NCBI GenBank assembly: GCA_037130365.1
Contig: JBAXTE010000006.1
Coordinates: forward strand, 62,001 to 126,000
Direction of reading: 5' to 3'
DNA length: 64,000 bases
DNA from: JBAXTE01 sp037130365
GTDB taxonomy: Bacteria; Bacteroidota; Bacteroidia; Bacteroidales; WCHB1-69
Numbering within the stretch: position 1 is the stretch's first letter; every line of letters starts with the position of its first letter. The position numbers and the translations under genes were made by a program. The notes beneath the pieces were generated by a model. The model made no database searches and had not been told where the DNA came from. It worked only from the letters and a program-made list of their open reading frames with translations. Below, piece by piece: positions 1-7,031 of the stretch.

Positions 1-198
1 ACTTCCCAAATCACGAACATCCCCAATGTAAAATTTTACTTTTGAGCTTTGAAGGGTGTGTCGCATATCGTCTTGTTTTTTTTCATCCCGAGAAAAAATT
101 CTGATTTCTTTAATATCGGTATTTAAAAAACGACTTAATACAGCATTACCAAAAGAGCCAGTTCCTCCGGTAATCAATAGTGTTTTATTTTTAAACAT
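1..198 (-). CDS. UDP-GlcNAc 4,6-dehydratase, FnlA/CapE/WbjB type (5' part only)
   Basis: The 66 codons visible are the N-terminus of a short-chain dehydrogenase; the rest lies beyond the left edge. The glycine-rich NAD(P)-binding motif GGTGSFGNAV is at residues 11-20, followed by FSRDEKKQDDMR at about 35-46 and GDVRD at 59-63. That middle segment is typical of the enzymes that start UDP-L-FucNAc synthesis (FnlA, CapE, WbjB) and differs from the more distant PseB and FlaA1 forms. The family removes water from UDP-GlcNAc and inverts C5, giving precursors of amino-deoxy sugars in capsules and O-antigens. It is the last gene seen of the polysaccharide locus, with 52 nt between it and the nucleotidyltransferase gene upstream. 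The sub-family call is from memory of the N-terminal sequence; the general dehydratase call is firm. Confidence 0.82.
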   Translation of the reverse strand, partial: MFKNKTLLITGGTGSFGNAVLSRFLNTDIKEIRIFSRDEKKQDDMRHTLQSSKVKFYIGDVRDLGS

Positions 199-250
199 TA
201 TAAATATATTGTGTTTAACTTAAAAATATTATGAGCTTTCAAAGGTAAAT

Positions 251-1303
251 TTAATTATTAGAATTTAAATGAACAAAGTATTCATCCCAATTTCCAATAT
301 CTTTCCAGGATTTTTCACTTACAGGAAATACGCCAATATTTCCCTTTCGTTTTAAAATAATATCGATTAAATCTGTAATATGGAAGAACTTATTATCTGG
401 AATTTCATCTAAAAGGTGAGGCTCAAGAATGTACATTCCGCTATTGATTTTAAAAGTAAGTTCAGGTTTTTCGATGAGGTTTATTAATGAACCATTTTCG
501 CCAGTTTCAATAGTCCCATAAGCAATAGGGTAGTGTTTCATTGCTGCTACAACGGTAATTTCGTTCTTGTTAGCTCTATGATAATCTAATATTTCGGAGT
601 AATCTTGTTCAATTAATATATCGCAATTGCTGATAAAAAATGTTTCGTTTAGCAATCCTTTTAATAATGATAAACTCCCTGCAGTTCCCATTGGATTTTC
701 CTCTTTAAAAAAGTTCATCGTATAAGGCAGATTCTGATTTCGTATATAGTATTCAATTAAATCCGCTTTATAGTTTACAGAAATATGAAAAGAGTTACAA
801 CCATGGTTAGAAAATCTTTCGAAAATATCTTCTAGCATAGTCTTTTCACCGATAGGGATTAATGGCTTAGGTAAAACATTCGTTAAAGGTTTTAATCGAG
901 TTCCAATTCCTCCGGCCATAATCACAACTGGAAGATTGAATAACGAAGCTGGTTGTGGTTTTTTATCCAGAAATAAATCCTCCCAAAAGTAAACTTCAAT
1001 AATTTGATTTAGATTGTTTACTACAGGGCATAGCTCCATTCGAAATTCTAACATCATTGCTTTTATGGTGTTAAAGTCATCTTCTGGCTTGGCTACTTTG
1101 ATGTTTTTTCTAAGGATTGCAGAAATCGTAGTATCTAATGGTAGATTTTTAATAATTGCTCTTTGTATATCTCCAGCACTTAATAATCCCACAAAAGAAT
1201 CTCCCGTTATAACAATTAGAAGCTTTTTGTCCAAAACATCCATTTGCTTCATCGCGTCAAGTAAGGATTTGCTAGGAACAATATTTCTGTTACGAAATTT
1301 CAT
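251..1303 (-). CDS. CBS-domain sugar nucleotidyltransferase (PtmE-like)
   Basis: 350 aa with two parts. Residues 1-115 are a pair of CBS modules (FVGLLSAGDIQRAI near 38-51). From about 124 a nucleotidyltransferase fold begins with VVIMAGGIGTRLKPLT, the signature that binds the NTP, followed by LPKPLIPIG and the metal-binding SNCD near 222-226. The same architecture is found in Campylobacter PtmE, which makes GDP-glucosamine for legionaminic acid, and in several mannose-1-phosphate guanylyltransferase-like proteins, so the sugar and base used here are not settled. The start codon lies 5 nt after the stop of the acetyltransferase gene, so the two are in one operon. The neighbouring NeuD-type and dehydratase genes support a nonulosonic-acid or amino-sugar pathway. 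It is predicted to be cytoplasmic. Confidence 0.85.
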   Translation of the reverse strand: MKFRNRNIVPSKSLLDAMKQMDVLDKKLLIVITGDSFVGLLSAGDIQRAIIKNLPLDTTISAILRKNIKVAKPEDDFNTIKAMMLEFRMELCPVVNNLNQIIEVYFWEDLFLDKKPQPASLFNLPVVIMAGGIGTRLKPLTNVLPKPLIPIGEKTMLEDIFERFSNHGCNSFHISVNYKADLIEYYIRNQNLPYTMNFFKEENPMGTAGSLSLLKGLLNETFFISNCDILIEQDYSEILDYHRANKNEITVVAAMKHYPIAYGTIETGENGSLINLIEKPELTFKINSGMYILEPHLLDEIPDNKFFHITDLIDIILKRKGNIGVFPVSEKSWKDIGNWDEYFVHLNSNN

Positions 1304-1308
1304 ATTAT

Positions 1309-1932
1309 TTATGTTAGTGAAATTTTAGCTGGATTACCAATCCATTTAGTATCGTTGGGTATATCATTTAAAACAACTGAGCCAGCACCAATAATCACAT
1401 TATTGCCAATGTTTACCCCTTGTTTAATCACTGAATTTGCACCAATAAAAGTGTTAAATCCTACAGTTACATTTCCAGCTAGAACTGCTCCTGGAGCAAT
1501 ATGTGAGTAATTACCTACAATGCATTCATGTTCAATAATTGCTGATGTATTAATAATCACTCCCAATCCGATTTTTGCAAACGGATTAATACACGCTCCT
1601 TGGCAAACCAGTGTTCCTTTATTAATTTCTGAAAATTTTGAAATATTTGCTTTTGGATGAATTGCAGTACCGATTAATAAGTTGTTGTCGATCAATAATT
1701 TGATTAATTTTTGACGAATATTATTATCACCAATAGCAGGAAATAAGTAATAATCTTTAGCAGTTTGAACAAACTCAGGATTTTGTTCAAATCCAAGATA
1801 ATCTAAATGATAAGGGTTGTTTTGTGAAATTGTTCTTTCAAAATAACCTGCAATTTCAAAACCAGATTGTTGAAAAGTATCAATTACAACAAAAGCATGA
1901 CCAGAATAACCAATTAAAGCAACTTTTTTCAT
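1309..1932 (-). CDS. NeuD/PglD-family sugar acetyltransferase
   Basis: 207 aa. An N-terminal Rossmann-like PglD_N domain (KKVALIGYSGHAFVV at 2-16) binds the nucleotide sugar. A left-handed parallel beta-helix of hexapeptide repeats from about 95 to 200 ends in GAGSVVLNDIPNDT and GNPAKI, as in NeuD and PglD. These enzymes acetylate UDP-amino sugars or sialic-type acids using acetyl-CoA. His136 in IIEHECIVG is in the position of the catalytic base of the family. It begins 18 nt downstream of a relict dehydratase 3' end, so it probably once followed a dehydratase gene directly. It belongs to the operon that continues leftwards. The acceptor sugar cannot be told from sequence. Confidence 0.88.
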   Translation of the reverse strand: MKKVALIGYSGHAFVVIDTFQQSGFEIAGYFERTISQNNPYHLDYLGFEQNPEFVQTAKDYYLFPAIGDNNIRQKLIKLLIDNNLLIGTAIHPKANISKFSEINKGTLVCQGACINPFAKIGLGVIINTSAIIEHECIVGNYSHIAPGAVLAGNVTVGFNTFIGANSVIKQGVNIGNNVIIGAGSVVLNDIPNDTKWIGNPAKISLT

Positions 1933-1950
1933 GATATTTCATTAATTGTC

Positions 1951-2010
1951 TTACATCTTTGAATCCAAAAACTTACCTTTTTCCTCGTGTTGAAAATTTT
2001 GTAGAAATTG
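1951..2010 (-). pseudogene. relict 3' end of a FlaA1/CapD-type dehydratase gene
   Basis: Read on the minus strand, the 19 codons before a TAA at 1951-1953 give QFLQNFQHEEKGKFLDSKM. The intact dehydratase gene at 3704-4912 ends KFLPNFQHEEKGKFLDGKM. Over the last 18 residues only two differ, while nine codons carry synonymous changes and the stop is TAA rather than TAG. The relict starts immediately after the hipA stop (2014-2016) and has no body. It shows either that a second, diverged dehydratase gene once stood here, or that the hipBA islet came with its own gene tail. The match also runs a few bases past the stop (AATTG near 1944 and near 3696). Confidence 0.8.
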
Positions 2011-2013
2011 GTG

Positions 2014-3297
2014 TTATTTTTTAATCAATAACAGATTTTTTTGTATCTCTTCTATTAGTTTAACTTCTACACTAACAGAATTAGCATAAACTCCCCATTT
2101 TGAAATAACTTCAACAACTTGTTCAATAATGTGGTTTGGATTATGAATATCTGCCGTTTTTCCAAAACTTATTAAATCGGACCATGAAAAATCTGAACGC
2201 TTTCCATTTACCGACATTTGATGTTGAGCAGTCCATTTACTTTTTGGCGAATTAGAATACATCAAATCATAAGCTGGAGCCAAACGCCATTCTCCTTTTT
2301 TACTCATAATGAATGAATGATTTTTTGTGTGGTCATCATGATTTCTTGAAACTACATTAAAAACGATTCGTTTAAACATTTCTTCAAAATCAATATGTGG
2401 CATTCCTAAACCTCGCATTAATCTAAGCATGGTTTCATAAGACTGAGGGATATCTCTATTAAGATGCCCTATTGCTGCTAATGTTTGAACAAAAACCTTT
2501 TCTCCGTCATCAGTTCTGTCAAAGCGCTTAGTCATAAAATGAGCCTGCTTATCTTCTTTTACAAGCTCGCTTTGCATCATTTTAATTCCACAATCTTTAG
2601 CCATTAGATAGTAAGCATATTCTATTGCTCCAACTCCTAGTGAATTATCGTTATAATTCACTTCAGAAAATCCATCAAATTTCAGCAAAAAGTATTCAAA
2701 ATCTTTTGGTGCTTTTACTTGTCCAGAACGCACCTCTTTAGTTTTTTTATTATATGCAATTATCGCTTTTGGCTTTGCACCACCAGCAGAAGTTCCTACG
2801 CGAATCAAATCCAGCAAAGTAGGATCTTCAGAAGCCCATAAAGTTTGGAATAATTTTCTATTGTTTAGTGTTTGCTGCGCCAATTCGACAAGTTTATTAA
2901 TTTCAAACGTTGAAGAAATATCAAGTAATTTATTATCCAAACTCGGTTTAAAATCTAATGCTCCCATACCTCTAGAACCCACATAACAAAGTTGATCTAA
3001 AGGGGTGATATTTGTTAAATTATATCCTTTAGATTGAAACCACGATTCAATAATTTGTGAACCATAATTATCGGGTAAAGCATCTGCAATTAAACCAGGA
3101 AGCCCTTTAAAACAATTATTTTTGTTTTCGCTAAATAAATATGGATTTAATGAAAGTGGCATTGCAAAAGGAGCAATATTTAATCCTTTAGATACAAAAT
3201 CTGAAGTGTACTGAAATATAGCAATATCACGGTTTTTATCCCAAGTTAAAACACCAATATTTTCTCCCCATAAACTTACATCTACAAATTCTGTCAT
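2014..3297 (-). CDS. hipA: HipA-family serine/threonine kinase toxin
   Basis: 427 aa, close to the 440 aa of E. coli HipA. The N-terminal couple_hipA subdomain covers about 1-110 (GLPGLIADALPD near 66-77). The kinase core holds GTSAGGAKPKA near 168-178, the nucleotide-binding loop, then NHDDHTKN at 319-326 with catalytic Asp321/Asp322 and Asn326, and APAYDL ending at 345 with the metal-binding Asp344. All active-site residues are therefore present and the toxin looks functional. HipA kinases phosphorylate aminoacyl-tRNA synthetases (GltX in E. coli), stop translation and promote persistence; the target here is unknown. Its ATG overlaps the end of the hipB gene by 4 nt (ATGA), the usual antitoxin-first order. 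It lies inside a polysaccharide operon between two copies of a dehydratase 3' end. Confidence 0.93.
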   Translation of the reverse strand: MTEFVDVSLWGENIGVLTWDKNRDIAIFQYTSDFVSKGLNIAPFAMPLSLNPYLFSENKNNCFKGLPGLIADALPDNYGSQIIESWFQSKGYNLTNITPLDQLCYVGSRGMGALDFKPSLDNKLLDISSTFEINKLVELAQQTLNNRKLFQTLWASEDPTLLDLIRVGTSAGGAKPKAIIAYNKKTKEVRSGQVKAPKDFEYFLLKFDGFSEVNYNDNSLGVGAIEYAYYLMAKDCGIKMMQSELVKEDKQAHFMTKRFDRTDDGEKVFVQTLAAIGHLNRDIPQSYETMLRLMRGLGMPHIDFEEMFKRIVFNVVSRNHDDHTKNHSFIMSKKGEWRLAPAYDLMYSNSPKSKWTAQHQMSVNGKRSDFSWSDLISFGKTADIHNPNHIIEQVVEVISKWGVYANSVSVEVKLIEEIQKNLLLIKK

Positions 3298-3605
3298 AAT
3301 TTATCGATTTTTTTAGACGCTCTAAATCGCTCTTTACCCTTCAATTTTTTAAGTAATATGGGACTTATTTCCTTTTTTGGCAATAACAATTCTAGTCCTT
3401 CAATAAGTTGCAGAATTCTGAGTACTTGAATAAAATTAATTAAATTAACAGATTCTCCTTTCTCTATCCTTTGAATTAAAGACAAGCTTAATCCACATCT
3501 CTGAGCTAACTCCAATTGAGAATAATTCAATTGCAAACGGCGATCTTGAACCCGCTTGCCAATATCTTGTATTACTTCAGTATTACTTTTGAATGTCCAC
3601 TCCAT
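3294..3605 (-). CDS. hipB: HipB-type HTH antitoxin
   Basis: A Cro/C1-type helix-turn-helix covers about residues 16-68 (LNYSQLELAQRCGLSLSLIQRIEKG). The basic C-terminal tail (KKLKGKERFRASKKIDK) is longer than in classical HipB. HipB proteins bind HipA and repress their own operon. An ATG at 3626 would add seven residues, but a TAnnTTTG box at 3629-3636 would then leave no leader, so the ATG at 3605 (MEWTFKS) is preferred; this choice is an inference. The gene overlaps hipA by 4 nt. It stands 67-98 nt after the dehydratase stop and has its own putative promoter, so the pair can be expressed separately from the polysaccharide genes. Confidence 0.88.
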   Translation of the reverse strand: MEWTFKSNTEVIQDIGKRVQDRRLQLNYSQLELAQRCGLSLSLIQRIEKGESVNLINFIQVLRILQLIEGLELLLPKKEISPILLKKLKGKERFRASKKIDKL

Positions 3606-3628
3606 TGAAAATTCAATTAATAACAATG

Positions 3629-3636
3629 CAAATATA
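3629..3636 (-). promoter_or_regulatory. hipB: putative -7 box of the hipBA promoter
   Basis: The minus strand reads TATATTTG, matching the Bacteroidota -7 consensus TAnnTTTG. No good -33 TTTG is seen at the expected 17-23 nt spacing, so this is a half-site. It lies 23 nt before the preferred hipB ATG. Confidence 0.4.
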
Positions 3637-3703
3637 ATGTTTTAAATTGATTTATCATCATTAATAAGTTATATTTAACCTATTAACTAGATTTTAATTG
3701 GTT

Positions 3704-4912
3704 CTACATTTTTCCATCTAAAAACTTCCCTTTCTCTTCATGTTGGAAATTAGGAAGGAATTTTTTTAAAACAATTACAATATCCTCTTTTGTTGAGTTA
3801 GAATTTTCGAATAATGTTTGCAAATCAAAAAATAAATTGTCTACTTCAATTATTGGTCTTGGAGTTAAATTTGTCACTACCCCCAAAGAAGAGTAGCGAT
3901 ACATATCCAAGCATTCATTATTTGTATAAAACTCTTCGTAAGCTTTTTCTCCTGTAGTATCACTTTTAGAATAAAACACCGGAAAATTTAAACTACCATT
4001 CTTCAAATCTTCAGATAAATTTAATGCTTCTTGCTCCGAAACACACTCTTGAACAGAATATCCTAATTCAATGAGCAAATGTGTTGCAATATCGGAGAAA
4101 GTCATTACCTGTTCTTTTCTAAGTTTTGGGAAATAAACTTCTCCAGTTTTGCCTAAAACACATGCTAGCATACAAATCTGGCCACTTTCTTCTGGTGAAA
4201 CAAAATAACGAGTTACATCAGAAGGCGCTGATATTGGTTGTTGCTTAGCAATTCGGTCTAAGAACCCTAAGGGTAAAGATCCATTTGAAAAAGCTACATT
4301 TGCAAATCGGGCTGTAGAAATTGGAAATTCGGAAGAATAGGACATTATCATATCCTCCATAATCTTTTTACTAGCTCCCATAATATTCACAGGATTTGCT
4401 GCTTTATCTGTAGAAACACAAAAAAAGTGTTTTGGAGGAAACTCAACTAGCAATTTTAGTAGATTTCTTGCTCTTAATACGTTATTTTCTAACAAAGCCT
4501 CCACTGAGTATTGATCTTTTTCGCTACGAACATGTTTGTGAGCAGAAAAATTGGCGACAATATCGAACCCACCACTATTTTTGAACATCTTAACAAAAAC
4601 GGGATCTGAATAATTCATTGGATAGGTAATATAATCCGCTGGAATAAACTGACCATTCGTACTTCTTAAATCTCGAGTTAACTCAGTCAACCCATTTTCG
4701 TTAATATCTACTACTGTGAGTGAAGAGGGCTTGAATTTTAGAATTGCTTTTATAAAAGAGCTGCCGATTGTTCCAGCTCCGCCAATTACTAATATGCTTT
4801 TATTCTGAATTTCTGAAGTCAAATTATCAAAATTAGCCTCAATATCAGAAGCAAACATACTAATTTCTCGCTGAGTAATGTATTTGGAGATGAATTTTTC
4901 TAATTGAATCAT
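3704..4912 (-). CDS. FlaA1/CapD-type nucleotide-sugar 4,6-dehydratase, soluble form
   Basis: 402 aa. A leading helical segment of about 38 residues precedes the Rossmann motif GGAGTIGSS (44-52). The catalytic region reads STDKAANPVNIMGASKK (about 167-183), in which the usual SDR Tyr is replaced by Met, as in FlaA1/PglF/CapD enzymes. The large transmembrane part of CapD and PglF is absent, so this is a short cytoplasmic form. Such enzymes convert UDP- or GDP-GlcNAc to a 4-keto-6-deoxy sugar, the first step towards bacillosamine, legionaminic acid or related sugars. LegB of the legionaminic pathway is one candidate, but no LegC, LegG or LegI is in the window. It lies downstream of upxY by 243 nt. 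Its last 19 codons recur in diverged form beyond the hipBA islet. Confidence 0.85.
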   Translation of the reverse strand: MIQLEKFISKYITQREISMFASDIEANFDNLTSEIQNKSILVIGGAGTIGSSFIKAILKFKPSSLTVVDINENGLTELTRDLRSTNGQFIPADYITYPMNYSDPVFVKMFKNSGGFDIVANFSAHKHVRSEKDQYSVEALLENNVLRARNLLKLLVEFPPKHFFCVSTDKAANPVNIMGASKKIMEDMIMSYSSEFPISTARFANVAFSNGSLPLGFLDRIAKQQPISAPSDVTRYFVSPEESGQICMLACVLGKTGEVYFPKLRKEQVMTFSDIATHLLIELGYSVQECVSEQEALNLSEDLKNGSLNFPVFYSKSDTTGEKAYEEFYTNNECLDMYRYSSLGVVTNLTPRPIIEVDNLFFDLQTLFENSNSTKEDIVIVLKKFLPNFQHEEKGKFLDGKM

Positions 4913-4935
4913 ATTTGTGAACTTTTAGATTTTAG

Positions 4936-4991
4936 CGGTGAAAAGGTCCAAGGTAAAGGGTGATAAGTGATTGGAGAGACGTGTGTGAAGA
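4936..4991. repeat. short array of degenerate 7-bp units
   Basis: The 243 nt gap between upxY and the dehydratase gene (4913-5155) holds no convincing gene. From 4936 it can be cut into eight heptads in register, with units such as AAGGTCC at 4943, AAGGTAA at 4950 and AGGGTGA at 4957. Similar phased arrays with other unit sequences lie near 32.7 kb and 35.3-35.9 kb. The rest of the gap shows no clear signal. Confidence 0.55.
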
Positions 4992-5155
4992 AAATAAATT
5001 TGCACCCGTCATATGGGGGCTGGTCAAACAAATTGATTTGGGTGTGCAGCGTGATTATGCATTGGGGTTTATACAGCTTCGCTCTTTCACTCACATTGAT
5101 AATTGTGTATCATTATGAATTACAGATTGTTATAACAGAATTAAAAAAAGAAATA

Positions 5156-5656
5156 CTATAAAATTTTTGATATTGAATTTTCACTTAATTCTAACAAAAA
5201 CCCTTGATTTATTGCTTCAATTTCTACAAGAATTTTCGATTTTCCTTTAGCTTTTATTAAGACACCATTTGTTCCTGCAAATGGTCCATCAATAATTTTT
5301 ATTTTGGCACCTAAAACTAAGTTTGAAGTAGAGATTAACTCTAATTCTTTATTTTCAGAAAGTCTATTTTTAATACCGTTAATCACAGATTCATTTACGA
5401 TATAGTCTTTGTTTTCAAAACGAACAATTCTAGCCATTCCATCGATAGATAAGGCTAAAAACCTTTCGTTAGTACTAAATTTGACAAAAATATAACCCGG
5501 AAATAGCGGTTTACTAACCCATTTGTTTCGATCGCTATATTTTACTAAAACATTGCGCATTGGAAGGAACGATTCAATGCCATTAAGTTCTAATAACGTA
5601 TTGCACTTTTTTTCGAATCGAGATCGAGTTACAACTATATGCCAGTTTTTAATCAT
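5156..5656 (-). CDS. upxY: UpxY-family NusG-like antitermination factor
   Basis: 166 aa. The N-terminal NGN domain starts NWHIVVTRSRFEKKC (3-17) and contains PLFPGYIFVKF near 50-60. The KOW domain near 115-130 reads GAKIKIIDGPFAGTNGVLI. NusG paralogues of this size in Bacteroidota polysaccharide loci are UpxY proteins. These load on RNA polymerase in the leader of their own operon and prevent early termination, so that long capsule operons are completed. Here the gene follows the export genes and a possible terminator at 5699-5720, and precedes the sugar-synthesis genes. It is therefore probably the first gene of a second transcription unit. It differs from housekeeping NusG in lacking that protein's acidic insert and in being locus-linked. 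Confidence 0.9.
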   Translation of the reverse strand: MIKNWHIVVTRSRFEKKCNTLLELNGIESFLPMRNVLVKYSDRNKWVSKPLFPGYIFVKFSTNERFLALSIDGMARIVRFENKDYIVNESVINGIKNRLSENKELELISTSNLVLGAKIKIIDGPFAGTNGVLIKAKGKSKILVEIEAINQGFLLELSENSISKIL

Positions 5657-5698
5657 TCGAATTTGATACAGATTAATGAGTTAGATAGTTAAATAAGA

Positions 5699-5720
5699 GG
5701 GGGAGAACTAATATTCCCCC
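5699..5720 (-). terminator. hairpin between the OmpA-like gene and upxY
   Basis: GGGGGA (5699-5704) pairs with TCCCCC (5715-5720) around a 10 nt loop. On the minus strand the stem is followed by TCTTATTT. It lies just after the OmpA-like gene and just before upxY, so it could end the export operon or form part of the upxY leader. Confidence 0.45.
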
Positions 5721-5736
5721 CACCTTTAATTATAAG

Positions 5737-7020
5737 TTATTTTGAAATAATAATATCTACCCGTCGGTTTATAAAGTTACGTTTGCTTGATAAAGGCTCA
5801 GTGCTTACTTTTATTTCAGAATCTAAACGAGATGGATTAATATTATACTCATTAGTAAGAACATAAAGAATGACATTTGCTCTTTTTTGAGCAAGTTTAT
5901 TGTTGGTATTTAATCTTCCAGTGTTGTCAGTATGAGCTATGACTTTTACCCGAACATTAGGATTAGACTTTAAAAATAAGGCAACTGTAGCGATATTCGT
6001 ATGATTTCCTTTTGTGACGAGATATTTTCCAGTTTGGAAATATACTGATGGGAGCACAACGCTCGAATTGCTTTTACTACCATTATTTAATGAATCAACT
6101 TTTTTTGTTAAATCGACAGTGCTAATTTCAACATTTGTTAATCTATTGCTTACAGGATTTATTTTTAAAGCAGTAATAGAATCCAAATTATTATCTTTGA
6201 TATCAGCAATCACTTTATTTAAGGAGTCAATTCTTGATTTTTGCGATTGAATTTCAGAATTGAGTGCAGAATTGGCGTTTAAAGAAGACCATTCAAGGGC
6301 TTTTTCGTGTTTTCCAAAAATATATTGAACGCCAACAAAAGTATAGCTATACTTATCTTTAGGATAGTATTGTCGCTCATAAGAATCTAGTTTGTCTGTG
6401 TTAACATTTCTAAGATTAGTTTCAAAACAGACATTCCATTTTTCGGAAATTTTATACTTTACTCCAATTCCAATTGGAAATACAGCTTCAGTGGTTCTGG
6501 TGGTGGTTGTCTGACCATTATTTGTATAACCAGTTGAGTTTACAAAAACATCTTGGAATGTATAGAGTCTCGATCTAAAGCTTACAACACCAAACCCAAG
6601 CATTCCATAAAAATCAAGTTTTTGGTTTAATTTAAAATTAGGAGCCCACCATTTACTCAAGCTAACAGTTGCATTTACTCCGAACTCGATAATATTGGCG
6701 TCAAATTTTAAATTTGCAACATTACCACCCAACCATTTAGTTTTTTTACCAGATAAATTTCCATAAATAAATTGACCTTGAAATCCAAGAATTGGAGTAG
6801 ATTGATACCCAACAATTGCTCCACCACCAAATTGCCATTCTCCAGAAACAGGCATATAGTCTTTTTCTTTGATATTAGAAAAAGTAATCATAGCACCCCC
6901 ATTTAATCCAATGTAAAATCTATTATTAATTTTGTTTATACTATCCACAGTTTGCCCATTAGATTGAGCTAGAAATACCATTACAAGGTTTAATAGTATA
7001 ATCCACTTATAAATTTTCAT
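5737..7020 (-). CDS. OmpA-family outer-membrane protein of the polysaccharide locus
   Basis: 427 aa. A signal peptide (about 1-22, ending near SNGQ) precedes an eight-strand-type beta-barrel domain with aromatic strands up to about 235 (IGLNGGAM, FVGVQYIFG). A coiled linker at about 245-312 contains SQKSRIDSLNKVIADI. The C-terminal OmpA peptidoglycan-binding domain reads VIAHTDNTG near 363-371 and NFINRRVDI near the end. The last domain anchors the barrel to the cell wall. Its position 11 nt after the Wzc-like kinase gene suggests a role in export or surface retention of the polysaccharide, as for OmpA-like genes in other Bacteroidota exopolysaccharide loci. It could also be a general structural porin. 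No regulatory signal was seen inside the operon. Confidence 0.88.
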   Translation of the reverse strand: MKIYKWIILLNLVMVFLAQSNGQTVDSINKINNRFYIGLNGGAMITFSNIKEKDYMPVSGEWQFGGGAIVGYQSTPILGFQGQFIYGNLSGKKTKWLGGNVANLKFDANIIEFGVNATVSLSKWWAPNFKLNQKLDFYGMLGFGVVSFRSRLYTFQDVFVNSTGYTNNGQTTTTRTTEAVFPIGIGVKYKISEKWNVCFETNLRNVNTDKLDSYERQYYPKDKYSYTFVGVQYIFGKHEKALEWSSLNANSALNSEIQSQKSRIDSLNKVIADIKDNNLDSITALKINPVSNRLTNVEISTVDLTKKVDSLNNGSKSNSSVVLPSVYFQTGKYLVTKGNHTNIATVALFLKSNPNVRVKVIAHTDNTGRLNTNNKLAQKRANVILYVLTNEYNINPSRLDSEIKVSTEPLSSKRNFINRRVDIIISK

Positions 7021-7031
7021 ATAATTATTGT

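Larger units (their letters stand above)
1951..3703 (-). mobile_element. candidate HipBA islet inserted at a dehydratase gene 3' end
   Basis: The segment holds hipB, hipA and the second copy of the dehydratase tail. Removing it leaves the dehydratase, acetyltransferase and nucleotidyltransferase genes as an uninterrupted operon. No integrase, transposase or perfect target-site duplication is visible, so the mechanism is unknown. Allelic exchange between polysaccharide loci, with hipBA as a passenger, is as plausible as site-specific integration. The borders are approximate. Confidence 0.4.

Noticed and set aside
4909..5161. Two short overlapping open frames (61 and 64 codons) on opposite strands near the upxY-dehydratase gap
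   Set aside because: No conserved pattern is visible in either, they overlap each other and the heptad array, and no promoter box precedes them.
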